DNA from: Thermoleophilia bacterium
Lineage (GTDB): Bacteria > Actinomycetota > Thermoleophilia > Gaiellales > JAICJC01
NCBI GenBank assembly: GCA_025928435.1
Contig: JAICJM010000116.1
Span: forward strand, 1 to 12,563
Length of the DNA: 12,563 nucleotides
Direction of reading: 5' to 3'
Shown piece by piece: positions 1-5,208 of this stretch. Positions within the stretch are counted from its first letter, which is position 1, and the number at the start of each line of letters is the position of its first letter. The translations under genes and the position numbers were made by a program. The notes beneath the pieces were generated by a model. It worked only from the letters and a program-made list of their open reading frames with translations. It was not told the origin of the DNA and did no database searches.

Positions 1-521
1 GGGAGCGGCGACGACGCCGGTCGCGCGACGGGGGGCGGCGCCGCGCGCGCGAGGCGGGCGACGACCGTGGCGATCGCCTCGGCCAGGGTTTCGGCGGCGG
101 AGCCGAGCAGGCGCTCGACGACGAGGATGATCGCGGCCGCGACGAGCGCGAGCAGGGCGTGGAGCGCCATTGGCGCCGGCGGCCCGCCGTGGGCGGCGAC
201 GCCGGCGAGGGTCAGACTGAGGTGGGCGCCCGCCTGGCACACGAGCAGGGCGGCGACGAGCGCCGACGCGCCGGGCGCCGTGTCGGGGTCGAGCCGGGCG
301 GCGAGCAGGTCGCCGCTGCGGACGCGGGCGGCGCGGGCAGCGCGCGAGGCGGCCGACGCGAGCAACGCGGCGACGCCGAGAGCGGCGAGGGCCGCGCCCA
401 GGAGCGCCACGAGCAGCGGCCTGCCCGCGCCGAGCGCGGCCGGGCCCTCGTGCGCCGCCACCGCGGAGACCGCGGAGAGGCCGGCCACTGCCAGCCCGCG
501 TGCGAGCCAGTTCACGCCCAT
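1..521 (-). CDS. Multi-pass membrane protein, 3' part beyond the window
   Basis: An open frame of 173 codons starts with ATG at 521 and runs off the left edge with no stop, so the C-terminus is missing. The protein begins MGVNWLARGLAVAG. It has hydrophobic, probably membrane-spanning stretches at about residues 8-23, 36-55, 87-110 and 117-136, separated by Arg/Ala-rich loops. A C-Q-A-G-A-H motif in the third stretch and several His residues (A-H-E-G, A-H-G-G, A-L-H-A) are visible. It lies 16 bp behind the stop of the secreted protein at 538-1260 on the same strand, so the two are probably cotranscribed. No clear Shine-Dalgarno is seen. I do not recognise the family. The location beside CtaG and SCO suggests, without proving, a role around the respiratory membrane or copper. 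Codon use is like the neighbouring genes, with G or C in most third positions. Confidence 0.7.
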   Translation of the reverse strand, partial: MGVNWLARGLAVAGLSAVSAVAAHEGPAALGAGRPLLVALLGAALAALGVAALLASAASRAARAARVRSGDLLAARLDPDTAPGASALVAALLVCQAGAHLSLTLAGVAAHGGPPAPMALHALLALVAAAIILVVERLLGSAAETLAEAIATVVARLARAAPPPVARPASSPL

Positions 522-537
522 CGCCCGGAGTATGCCA

Positions 538-1260
538 TCAGGAGTCGTCGATCTCGGGTGGCCGGGAGCGCCGGATCCCGAGCCCGATGAGGCCGATCGC
601 GGCCAGCGCGACCACGACCAGCCCGCCGGCGAGGCCGATCGAGGTGAACGAGGAGCCGGATCCGGACGACCCCGATCCGGGCGCCGTGGTCGGCTCCACC
701 TTCCCGATCGGGCCCTTGATCGGGTGGCCGGCCGCAGCGGCGACCCGCTTGACGGCAGTCACGCCGGCGAGCGTGAGCGTGTCGGGATCGGTGGTCCGGG
801 GCGGCTGGAGCGGCGCGATCGCCCGCAGCAGCGGCCCGATCGGGCGGGCCGTGAATCGCTTCCCGTTATGCGTCAATCTTCCGCCGGGCGCCACGCCGAA
901 GCCCTGCGGCATGACCACTGCGAGGGCGCCGAAGTAGCGGGCCGAACGCAGCTCCGCGTCGAGGAACGTGGCATAGGTCTGCGACTTCGCGTACAGCTCG
1001 GGATTGGCGCCCAGGTCGCGGCGCGACTGGATCACGGCGACGCGGATCGTGTAGCCGGCCCGCTTCGCCGCCGCCACCGCCCCGAGCAGCTGCGCCTTCG
1101 CGTCCGCCGACGGCGAGGCGTAGGGGAAGAACGCGGGCTGGAACAGGAGCACGTCGCTGGCCGGGTCGCCGTCTCCGAGCGCCGGGGCGGTGGCCGCCGC
1201 AGAGACCGTCGCGGCCAGCGAGACCGCGAGCAGCGCCCGGGCGAGGGGCCGGAAGGCCAT
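538..1260 (-). CDS. Secreted, C-terminally membrane-anchored protein of unknown function (TPM-like layout)
   Basis: 240 residues from ATG at 1260. Residues 1-28 form a signal peptide (two Arg, a hydrophobic core, then A-P-A-L-G). Residues 30-185 form one exported domain containing F-F-P-Y, G-Y-T-I-R-V-A-V-I, D-L-G and A-L-A-V-V-M-P-Q-G-F-G. A Gly/Ser linker (about 193-206), one transmembrane helix (about 208-228) and a short cytoplasmic tail with Arg residues follow. The order signal, alpha/beta domain, low-complexity linker and C-terminal anchor resembles TPM-domain proteins, and I recall similar uncharacterised actinobacterial proteins. The function is not known to me. It starts 24 bp from the divergent CtaG gene and is followed closely by the membrane protein at 1-521, so it probably heads an operon. 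The start is supported by a TACTCT box 8 bases upstream. A longer frame reaches back to 1890, but that part is antisense to CtaG and lacks a signal peptide. Confidence 0.85.
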   Translation of the reverse strand: MAFRPLARALLAVSLAATVSAAATAPALGDGDPASDVLLFQPAFFPYASPSADAKAQLLGAVAAAKRAGYTIRVAVIQSRRDLGANPELYAKSQTYATFLDAELRSARYFGALAVVMPQGFGVAPGGRLTHNGKRFTARPIGPLLRAIAPLQPPRTTDPDTLTLAGVTAVKRVAAAAGHPIKGPIGKVEPTTAPGSGSSGSGSSFTSIGLAGGLVVVALAAIGLIGLGIRRSRPPEIDDS

Positions 1261-1268
1261 GACGGTGC

Positions 1269-1278
1269 AGAGTAGTGT
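1269..1278. promoter_or_regulatory. Bidirectional -10 region with a shared TA core (leaderless or near-leaderless starts)
   Basis: Only 24 bp separate the divergent start codons at 1260 and 1285. On the plus strand TAGTGT (1273-1278) is followed by exactly six bases and then the GTG at 1285, which places transcription start on the first base of that codon. On the minus strand TACTCT (1274 to 1269) sits eight bases before the ATG at 1260. The two boxes share the T-A pair at 1273-1274. Both fit the TAnnnT -10 consensus. Leaderless mRNAs are established in Actinobacteria; its use here is inference. I see no clear -35 element. Confidence 0.55.
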
Positions 1279-1284
1279 CCATCC

Positions 1285-2061
1285 GTGGTTCACCCCTGGC
1301 AGTTCGTGTTCGACCCGGCGTGGATCCTGGGGCTCGTCGTGGTCGCCGTCGACTACGTCGTGGTGGTACGGGCGTACGAGCGCCGCGGGCTGCCGGTGGC
1401 GAACCTGCGGCGGTGGGCGTTCGCCGCCGGGCTGCTCGTCACGGCCCTGGCGCTGTTCTCCCCGATCGAGCACCTGGCGCTGCACTCGATGCTGAGCTTC
1501 CACCTGCTCCAGAACGTGATGCTGGGCGACTGGGCGCCGCCGCTCTTCCTGCTGGGCCTGAGCGCCGCGATGGCCCGCGACCTGGGCCGGCGGCGGTGGG
1601 TGGCCGTGCTGGCGAACCCGCCGGTTGCCCTGTGCATCTGGCTCGTGACCTGGTACGCCACGCACATCCCGGTCTTCTACGACTACGCCCTCCGGCACGA
1701 ATGGGCGCTCGGGTTCGAGCACCTGGCGTTCGTGGTCTCGGGCCTCGTGTTCTGGTGGCCTGAAATCGTTTCCGGCTACCTGTCTCCGATCGGCAAGGTG
1801 ACGTACCTCGCGCTCGCGTTCCTTGCGATCAGCCCGCTCAGCCTCCTGATCTACCTGGCGAACTCCCCCCTGTACAGCTTCTACGAGCACACCCCGAAGC
1901 TGGGCGGGATCGGCGCGCTCGCCGACCAGCAGATCGCGGGCGTCGCGATGGCGATCGAGTCGAACGTCGTCCTCCTGACCGTGATCGCGTTCGCGCTCAT
2001 GCGATTGCTCTCGGACGAACCGGCGGCCGAGGGCCGGCGGACGCCTAGGACACCGACCTGA
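1285..2061 (+). CDS. ctaG: Cytochrome c oxidase assembly protein, caa3-type CtaG family
   Basis: 258 residues from GTG at 1285. This polytopic membrane protein has about seven hydrophobic helices (near 11-28, 46-60, 70-92, 107-124, 143-158, 173-190 and 222-240). Features of the caa3_CtaG family are visible: F-S-P-I-E-H (residues 58-63), the His-rich helix L-H-S-M-L-S-F-H-L-L-Q (66-76), the W-A-P-P loop (83-86), a conserved Trp/Pro segment W-W-P-E (157-160) and D-Q-Q-I-A-G (214-219). Proteins of this family are needed for assembly of the copper site of caa3-type heme-copper oxidases. The His residues on helix 3 are plausible copper ligands. The gene diverges from 538-1260 and overlaps the convergent SCO gene by 17 bp, a fitting partner because SCO also delivers copper to oxidase. 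The start is supported by a -10 box six bases upstream. No oxidase subunit gene lies in the window. Confidence 0.92.
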   Translation: MVHPWQFVFDPAWILGLVVVAVDYVVVVRAYERRGLPVANLRRWAFAAGLLVTALALFSPIEHLALHSMLSFHLLQNVMLGDWAPPLFLLGLSAAMARDLGRRRWVAVLANPPVALCIWLVTWYATHIPVFYDYALRHEWALGFEHLAFVVSGLVFWWPEIVSGYLSPIGKVTYLALAFLAISPLSLLIYLANSPLYSFYEHTPKLGGIGALADQQIAGVAMAIESNVVLLTVIAFALMRLLSDEPAAEGRRTPRTPT

Positions 2062-2740
2062 CGGCCGCCGCCACCGCGGCCGGCCGGAACGGCGGCAGGT
2101 AGCCGTACCGCTCCTGTCCCTTCGGGTCGATCACGTAGAGCGCGATCGTGTGGACGACGTCACCCGCGACCCGGATCGTCGTCTTCCCCGTCTGGACCGC
2201 CTGCCCGTGGCGCAGGCGCACGCCGATGTGGTACGCCCGCCAGACCGGCGCGAGCGTCGTGCGCGTCCCCAGGAGCCACCGCCACGGCTGCGTCCACCCG
2301 GCCTGCCGCACGAACTTCGCCACCGACGCGCGGGTGTCGGCCGGGTTGACGCTCACGACGACCAGCTGCGGCCGCTGCGCCGCCGGCAGGCGCCGCTGGA
2401 CGGCCGCAAGCTGCGAGCCCTCGATCGGGCACAGGTTCGTGCAGCGGGAGTCGAGGAAGGTGAGCAGCACCGGGTGGCCGCGCAGCGCGGCGAGGGTCGT
2501 CATCTGCCCGTTCTGGTCGGGCAGCTGGACGGCGGGAGCCGGCGTGTTGTGCAGCGTCCAGCGCAGGCCGGGCGGGGTGCCGCTCCCGCCGGACCCGCTC
2601 GCCGCCGCGCCGGTCGAGTCCGGCGTCAGCGCCAGGAGCGCCGCCAGTGCGACCGCGGCGACGACGAGCGCCAGGACGGCCGACTCGACCGCTGCCCGCC
2701 GCCGCGGCGGGGCCGGGCCGGTGGGCGTCGAGGCGGTCAT
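2045..2740 (-). CDS. sco1: SCO1/SenC family copper chaperone for cytochrome oxidase
   Basis: 231 residues from ATG at 2740. Residues 17-38 form an N-terminal signal anchor after an R-R-R segment, and residues 42-56 are a Gly/Ser linker. A thioredoxin-fold domain follows, with the C-x3-C copper and redox motif C100-T-N-L-C104 in the context T-F-L-D-S-R-C, and the distant metal ligand His197 in V-V-H-T-I-A-L-Y-V-I-D. These three ligands are the classic SCO set, so the site looks intact. SCO proteins carry Cu to, or reduce, the CuA centre of cytochrome oxidase on the outer face of the membrane. The gene converges with CtaG and their last 17 bp overlap. It is transcribed divergently from the His-terminal membrane protein at 2797-3855. 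A TAGCCT box exactly six bases before the ATG supports this start and suggests a leaderless mRNA. Confidence 0.93.
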   Translation of the reverse strand: MTASTPTGPAPPRRRAAVESAVLALVVAAVALAALLALTPDSTGAAASGSGGSGTPPGLRWTLHNTPAPAVQLPDQNGQMTTLAALRGHPVLLTFLDSRCTNLCPIEGSQLAAVQRRLPAAQRPQLVVVSVNPADTRASVAKFVRQAGWTQPWRWLLGTRTTLAPVWRAYHIGVRLRHGQAVQTGKTTIRVAGDVVHTIALYVIDPKGQERYGYLPPFRPAAVAAAVRSVS

Positions 2741-2746
2741 GATCGG

Positions 2747-2752
2747 AGGCTA
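2747..2752 (-). promoter_or_regulatory. -10 box of the SCO gene, leaderless spacing
   Basis: On the minus strand TAGCCT is followed by CCGATC and then the ATG at 2740, so transcription should begin on the A of the start codon. The identical box with the identical six-base spacing precedes the selenoprotein gene at 9297. On the plus strand the overlapping hexamer at 2751-2756 is TAGATG. This shares the TA core but lacks the final T, so a matching rightward promoter for the gene at 2797 is only possible. Confidence 0.6.
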
Positions 2753-2796
2753 GATGATCCCGCCCGGTTCGCGACGTGGTAGAAGTGGCGAGCATC

Positions 2797-3855
2797 GTGA
2801 GGGATCGCGGCCCGTTTCCGACCACCCCGGTCGCGCGTCTCGCACGCCGGTCGGCGCTGCTGGCCGTCGCCCTGGCCTTCGTGGCGCCGGCGACGGCGTA
2901 TGCGCACACCGGCGGGCGCATCGCGACCGACTTCGAGGCGCGCGTCGCCGGCCTGCGGCCGCGGGCATCCGGGGTGCGCGCGCGGGTGCTCGGCGGCGAC
3001 CTGAAGCTCGAGCTCACCGTCCTGAGCGGCCACGATGTCGCCGTGCTCGGGCTGGTCGGCGAGCCGTTCCTGCGCTTCACGCCGTCCGGTGTCGCCGCGA
3101 ATGCGGCCTCGCCGACCGCGTGGTCATCCGGCGTGGTCGGGAGCTCCGATGCCGTCACGTCGGCGTCCGGCCCGGTCTGGCGCAGGGTCTCCGGCGGCCA
3201 TACGTTCGCCTGGCACGAGAACCGCCTGCGCCCGCGGCCCTCCGTCCCCGGGGGCGGCGCGACGCCGCGGCGGGTGGCGCAGTGGTCGATCCCGCTGCTC
3301 GCCGACGGACGCCGGACGCGGCTGCTGGGCTTCGAGTGGTACGCGTCCCGGCCGCCCGTGTGGCCCTGGCTCGCGGCGCTGGTGCTCCCGCTGGCAGCGG
3401 CGATCGCGGCGGCCCGGTATGGCCGGCGACGACTGCACCGGGCGCTCGTCGCCGGGCTGCTGCCCCTGGCGGTCGGCGCCTGGCTGGCCGGCTGGATCGG
3501 GATCCTGCTCGACGGGCGCCCGTCGGCCGTGGTGGTCGTCGTGGCCGCCGCCTACGCCGCCGTCACGATCCTGCTCGTCGCCGCCGCCGTCACGGCGGCC
3601 TCGGGGAACGCCCGCATTGCGGTGGCGGGGATCGTCGGCGCCCTCGCCGCCGCCTTCACCGTCCCGGAGGCCGAGGTGTTCACGCGCGGGTTCGTCCTCT
3701 CGGCCCTGCCGGCGACGGCCGCCCGCGCGGCCGCGATCGTGTCGTTCACGGCGGGACTGGCGCTGGTCGCGGAGTCCGTTCCGGCGATGGCCGACATCCT
3801 GCGGGACGACCCGCTTCGCCGGCGACTGCTGGCCGGAACTGCCGACGACCGCTGA
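2797..3855 (+). CDS. Exported N-terminal-histidine membrane protein, possibly copper-related
   Basis: 352 residues if started at GTG 2797; GTG at 2785 or 2776 would add 4 or 7 residues. Residues 14-36 form a signal peptide ending A-Y-A, so the mature chain should begin with His37 (H-T-G-G). An extracellular domain (37-185) carries H79 (S-G-H-D-V-A-V-L-G), G-E-P-F-L-R-F (88-94), and H135 and H140 (G-H-T-F-A-W-H-E-N-R). About five hydrophobic segments follow (near 188-207, 215-236, 242-266, 273-290 and 305-330). I recall related uncharacterised actinobacterial membrane proteins with G-E-P-F-L-R and W-H-x-x-R motifs. A mature N-terminal His after A-x-A is typical of CopC-type copper proteins, which fits the neighbours SCO and CtaG, but copper binding is inference. 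Start choice is uncertain: an AGAAG sequence lies 11 bases before 2797 and no strong promoter box was found. Confidence 0.8.
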   Translation: MRDRGPFPTTPVARLARRSALLAVALAFVAPATAYAHTGGRIATDFEARVAGLRPRASGVRARVLGGDLKLELTVLSGHDVAVLGLVGEPFLRFTPSGVAANAASPTAWSSGVVGSSDAVTSASGPVWRRVSGGHTFAWHENRLRPRPSVPGGGATPRRVAQWSIPLLADGRRTRLLGFEWYASRPPVWPWLAALVLPLAAAIAAARYGRRRLHRALVAGLLPLAVGAWLAGWIGILLDGRPSAVVVVVAAAYAAVTILLVAAAVTAASGNARIAVAGIVGALAAAFTVPEAEVFTRGFVLSALPATAARAAAIVSFTAGLALVAESVPAMADILRDDPLRRRLLAGTADDR

Positions 3856-3892
3856 CGACGGTCACGGCTCGCCGGTTGGTTGAGTCGAGGCC

Positions 3893-3905
3893 GTACGGCA
3901 CGTAC
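3893..3905. repeat. Short palindrome overlapping a promoter box
   Basis: GTACG and CGTAC are perfect inverted copies around a three-base centre (GCA). The right arm overlaps the first bases of the TACCAT box at 3903-3908. This is the placement expected of an operator for a repressor of the next gene. At only 5 bp per arm it could be chance. Confidence 0.3.
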
Positions 3906-3908
3906 CAT
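3903..3908 (+). promoter_or_regulatory. -10 box before the repeat-protein gene
   Basis: TACCAT fits TAnnnT and ends seven bases before the ATG at 3916, predicting a leaderless or one-base-leader transcript. It decides the start of the next gene: a GTG at 3880 in the same frame would lie upstream of this promoter and would spoil the signal peptide. Confidence 0.5.
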
Positions 3909-3915
3909 TGATCAC

Positions 3916-5073
3916 ATGAGGCGCTCTGGCGGATGCCGACGCGGCCGGTGGATCGCGATCTGCAGCACGCTCGCGACGCTGCTCACCGGCGCCCCGGCGC
4001 CCGCCGTGGGCGGGTGGCAGCTCGTGCGGCCGGCCGCCGTGACGCCGCCCGTGTCGTTCGGGGCGTCCGCCGCCGTCCCGGGCGCGGACGTGCTGTGGCT
4101 GGCGGGGGCCGAGAATCCATCCGCGCCCGTCGTCTTCGAACGCCGGGCGAACGGCCGCTGGGCTGCGATGCCGGGGGCGGCGACATCCGACCCCGTCGTC
4201 GTCACCGGGATGGATGCGAGCGCGCGCGACGACGTGTGGGCGGTCGGCTTCTCCGAGCCGGCGAACGGGCCGCCGCAGCCCATTGCCGAGCACTGGAACG
4301 GTTCTCGCTGGTCGCTGGTCTCCGTGCCTGCCCCGGCCGCCGGCGGCGAGTTGCTGGCCGTCGCCACGCGCAGCTCAGCCGACGCCTGGGCGGTCGGCTC
4401 ATCGGGGAGCGCCCAGCTCATCGAGCACTGGGACGGCCGGGCCTGGCGGATGACGCCCGCGCCCGCCGTGGGCGGAGGCCTGGGCGGCGTCACGGTGGTG
4501 CCCGGGTCGCCGGTCGCGTGGGCGGTCGGCACGCGGACGGATCAGCCGGAAAGCTCGCTGACCCTGACGGAGCGCTGGGACGGTCAGGCCTGGAGGGTGG
4601 TCCCGAGCCCGAACCTGTCGAATAGCCCGGAGGCGCCGACGAGCGGGCTCTCCTCGGTGGCCGCCGTCGACCAGCGCGACGTGTGGGCGGTCGGCAACGG
4701 GTTCGTCCCCGGCGGCGACCGGCTGCTGGTCGAGCACTGGAACGGCGTTCGCTGGGCCATCCTTGCGGGACAGCCGGCCGGGACGTTCTCGCCGGACATC
4801 GCGAGCGTCCCGGGCACGCACACCCTGTGGATCGTCGCGACCCGCGCATCCGGGGCGGAGGAGAACGAGACGTTCAGCGAACGCATCACGCGGCGCGGCG
4901 GGAGCGTGATCGCTCCGCCGAGCCCGGACCAGGGCTGCGAACACTCCGATCAGCTCGCCACGGTGAGCGTGGCAGCCGACGGGACGGTCTGGGCGGCCGG
5001 CCTCCACTACCACCTCACGAACGGCTGCGGAGATGCGGTCACCGGGCCGCTCCTGATGCGGCACGCCCCCTGA
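3916..5073 (+). CDS. Exported seven-repeat WAVG protein, probable beta-propeller
   Basis: 385 residues from ATG at 3916. The N-terminus is Arg-rich and hydrophobic, with probable cleavage after about residue 28-32, so the protein is exported. Seven repeats of about 44-55 residues follow. Each is centred on a D-x-W-A-V-G-like strand, with tryptophans at residues 61, 108, 158, 202, 257, 305 and 359. Most blades continue with E-H-W-N/D-G-x-x-W and a P-x-P turn. Repeats 2-5 match best, while 1, 6 and 7 have drifted. Cys341 and Cys371 near the end could form a disulfide that closes the ring. Such repeats are common in exported proteins of Actinobacteria and Chloroflexi, and their ligands are generally unknown. 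It is followed by a promoter for the MFS gene, so it is probably transcribed alone. I infer a binding or surface role and see no catalytic motif. Confidence 0.85.
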   Translation: MRRSGGCRRGRWIAICSTLATLLTGAPAPAVGGWQLVRPAAVTPPVSFGASAAVPGADVLWLAGAENPSAPVVFERRANGRWAAMPGAATSDPVVVTGMDASARDDVWAVGFSEPANGPPQPIAEHWNGSRWSLVSVPAPAAGGELLAVATRSSADAWAVGSSGSAQLIEHWDGRAWRMTPAPAVGGGLGGVTVVPGSPVAWAVGTRTDQPESSLTLTERWDGQAWRVVPSPNLSNSPEAPTSGLSSVAAVDQRDVWAVGNGFVPGGDRLLVEHWNGVRWAILAGQPAGTFSPDIASVPGTHTLWIVATRASGAEENETFSERITRRGGSVIAPPSPDQGCEHSDQLATVSVAADGTVWAAGLHYHLTNGCGDAVTGPLLMRHAP

Positions 5074-5085
5074 GCGGCACTCGCC

Positions 5086-5100
5086 AGCCGGCGACCGGCT
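5086..5100. repeat. Inverted repeat between the repeat-protein gene and the MFS promoter
   Basis: AGCCGG and CCGGCT are perfect inverted copies around CGA. The repeat begins 13 bp after the stop at 5073 and ends 12 bp before the TAGATT box, covering the usual -35 zone. It could be a terminator stem for the upstream gene (there is no T run) or an operator for the exporter promoter. Confidence 0.4.
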
Positions 5101-5112
5101 CGGCGGCGCTGC

Positions 5113-5118
5113 TAGATT
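5113..5118 (+). promoter_or_regulatory. -10 box of the MFS leader transcript
   Basis: TAGATT fits TAnnnT. It is followed by exactly six bases and then GTG at 5125, the same arrangement as at 1273 and 9285. Transcription is predicted to start on that GTG, giving an 84-base leader before the MFS start codon. Confidence 0.55.
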
Positions 5119-5124
5119 ACGGCC

Positions 5125-5148
5125 GTGGCACCGACTACCTGCAGTTGA
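5125..5148 (+). CDS. Possible leaderless leader peptide MAPTTCS
   Basis: GTG at 5125 opens a seven-codon frame (M-A-P-T-T-C-S) that stops with TGA at 5146-5148. It begins at the predicted transcription start and ends one base before a 10-bp hairpin. Promoter, short frame, hairpin, Shine-Dalgarno and exporter gene is the order seen in translation-coupled attenuators. Ribosome stalling on leader peptides is known to control antibiotic-resistance and efflux genes in several bacteria. Here the peptide itself carries only one Cys and no codon run, so the signal is not obvious. It is in the same frame as the MFS gene. Existence as a translated peptide is inference. Confidence 0.35.
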   Translation: MAPTTCS

Positions 5149-5149
5149 C

Positions 5150-5173
5150 CGGCGCGCGGCGCACCGCGCGCCG
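5150..5173 (+). terminator. Perfect 10-bp hairpin in the MFS leader (attenuator candidate)
   Basis: CGGCGCGCGG (5150-5159) pairs with CCGCGCGCCG (5164-5173) around the loop CGCA, with ten uninterrupted G-C pairs. There is no U tract, but high-GC Actinobacteria often use terminators without one. It sits between the leader-peptide stop and the Shine-Dalgarno at 5198, so it could stop RNA polymerase or ribosomes depending on translation of the leader. Confidence 0.45.
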
Positions 5174-5197
5174 CACCGAAGCCGCCGTCGACCGTCC

Positions 5198-5202
5198 AGG
5201 AG
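5198..5202 (+). promoter_or_regulatory. Ribosome binding site of the MFS gene
   Basis: AGGAG lies six bases before GTG 5209. It is one of the few good Shine-Dalgarno sequences in the window. It shows that this gene, unlike several neighbours, is translated from a leadered mRNA, and it fixes the start at 5209. Confidence 0.7.
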
Positions 5203-5208
5203 TCTCCC

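Noticed and set aside
67..1275. A 402-codon plus-strand frame over the left end.
   Set aside because: Its product is low-complexity Arg/Ala/Gly sequence antisense to a signal-peptide protein and a membrane protein with good coding character.
3880..3915. GTG 3880 as the start of the WAVG-repeat protein.
   Set aside because: It would put 12 charged residues before the signal peptide and lies upstream of the TACCAT promoter box that points to ATG 3916.
5146..5148. TGA of the MFS leader frame as another selenocysteine codon, since the short frame is in phase with the MFS gene and a hairpin follows.
   Set aside because: The hairpin loop begins only about 12 bases after the TGA, shorter than known SECIS spacing. 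The following 20 codons resemble no MFS N-terminus, and a good ribosome site precedes GTG 5209.
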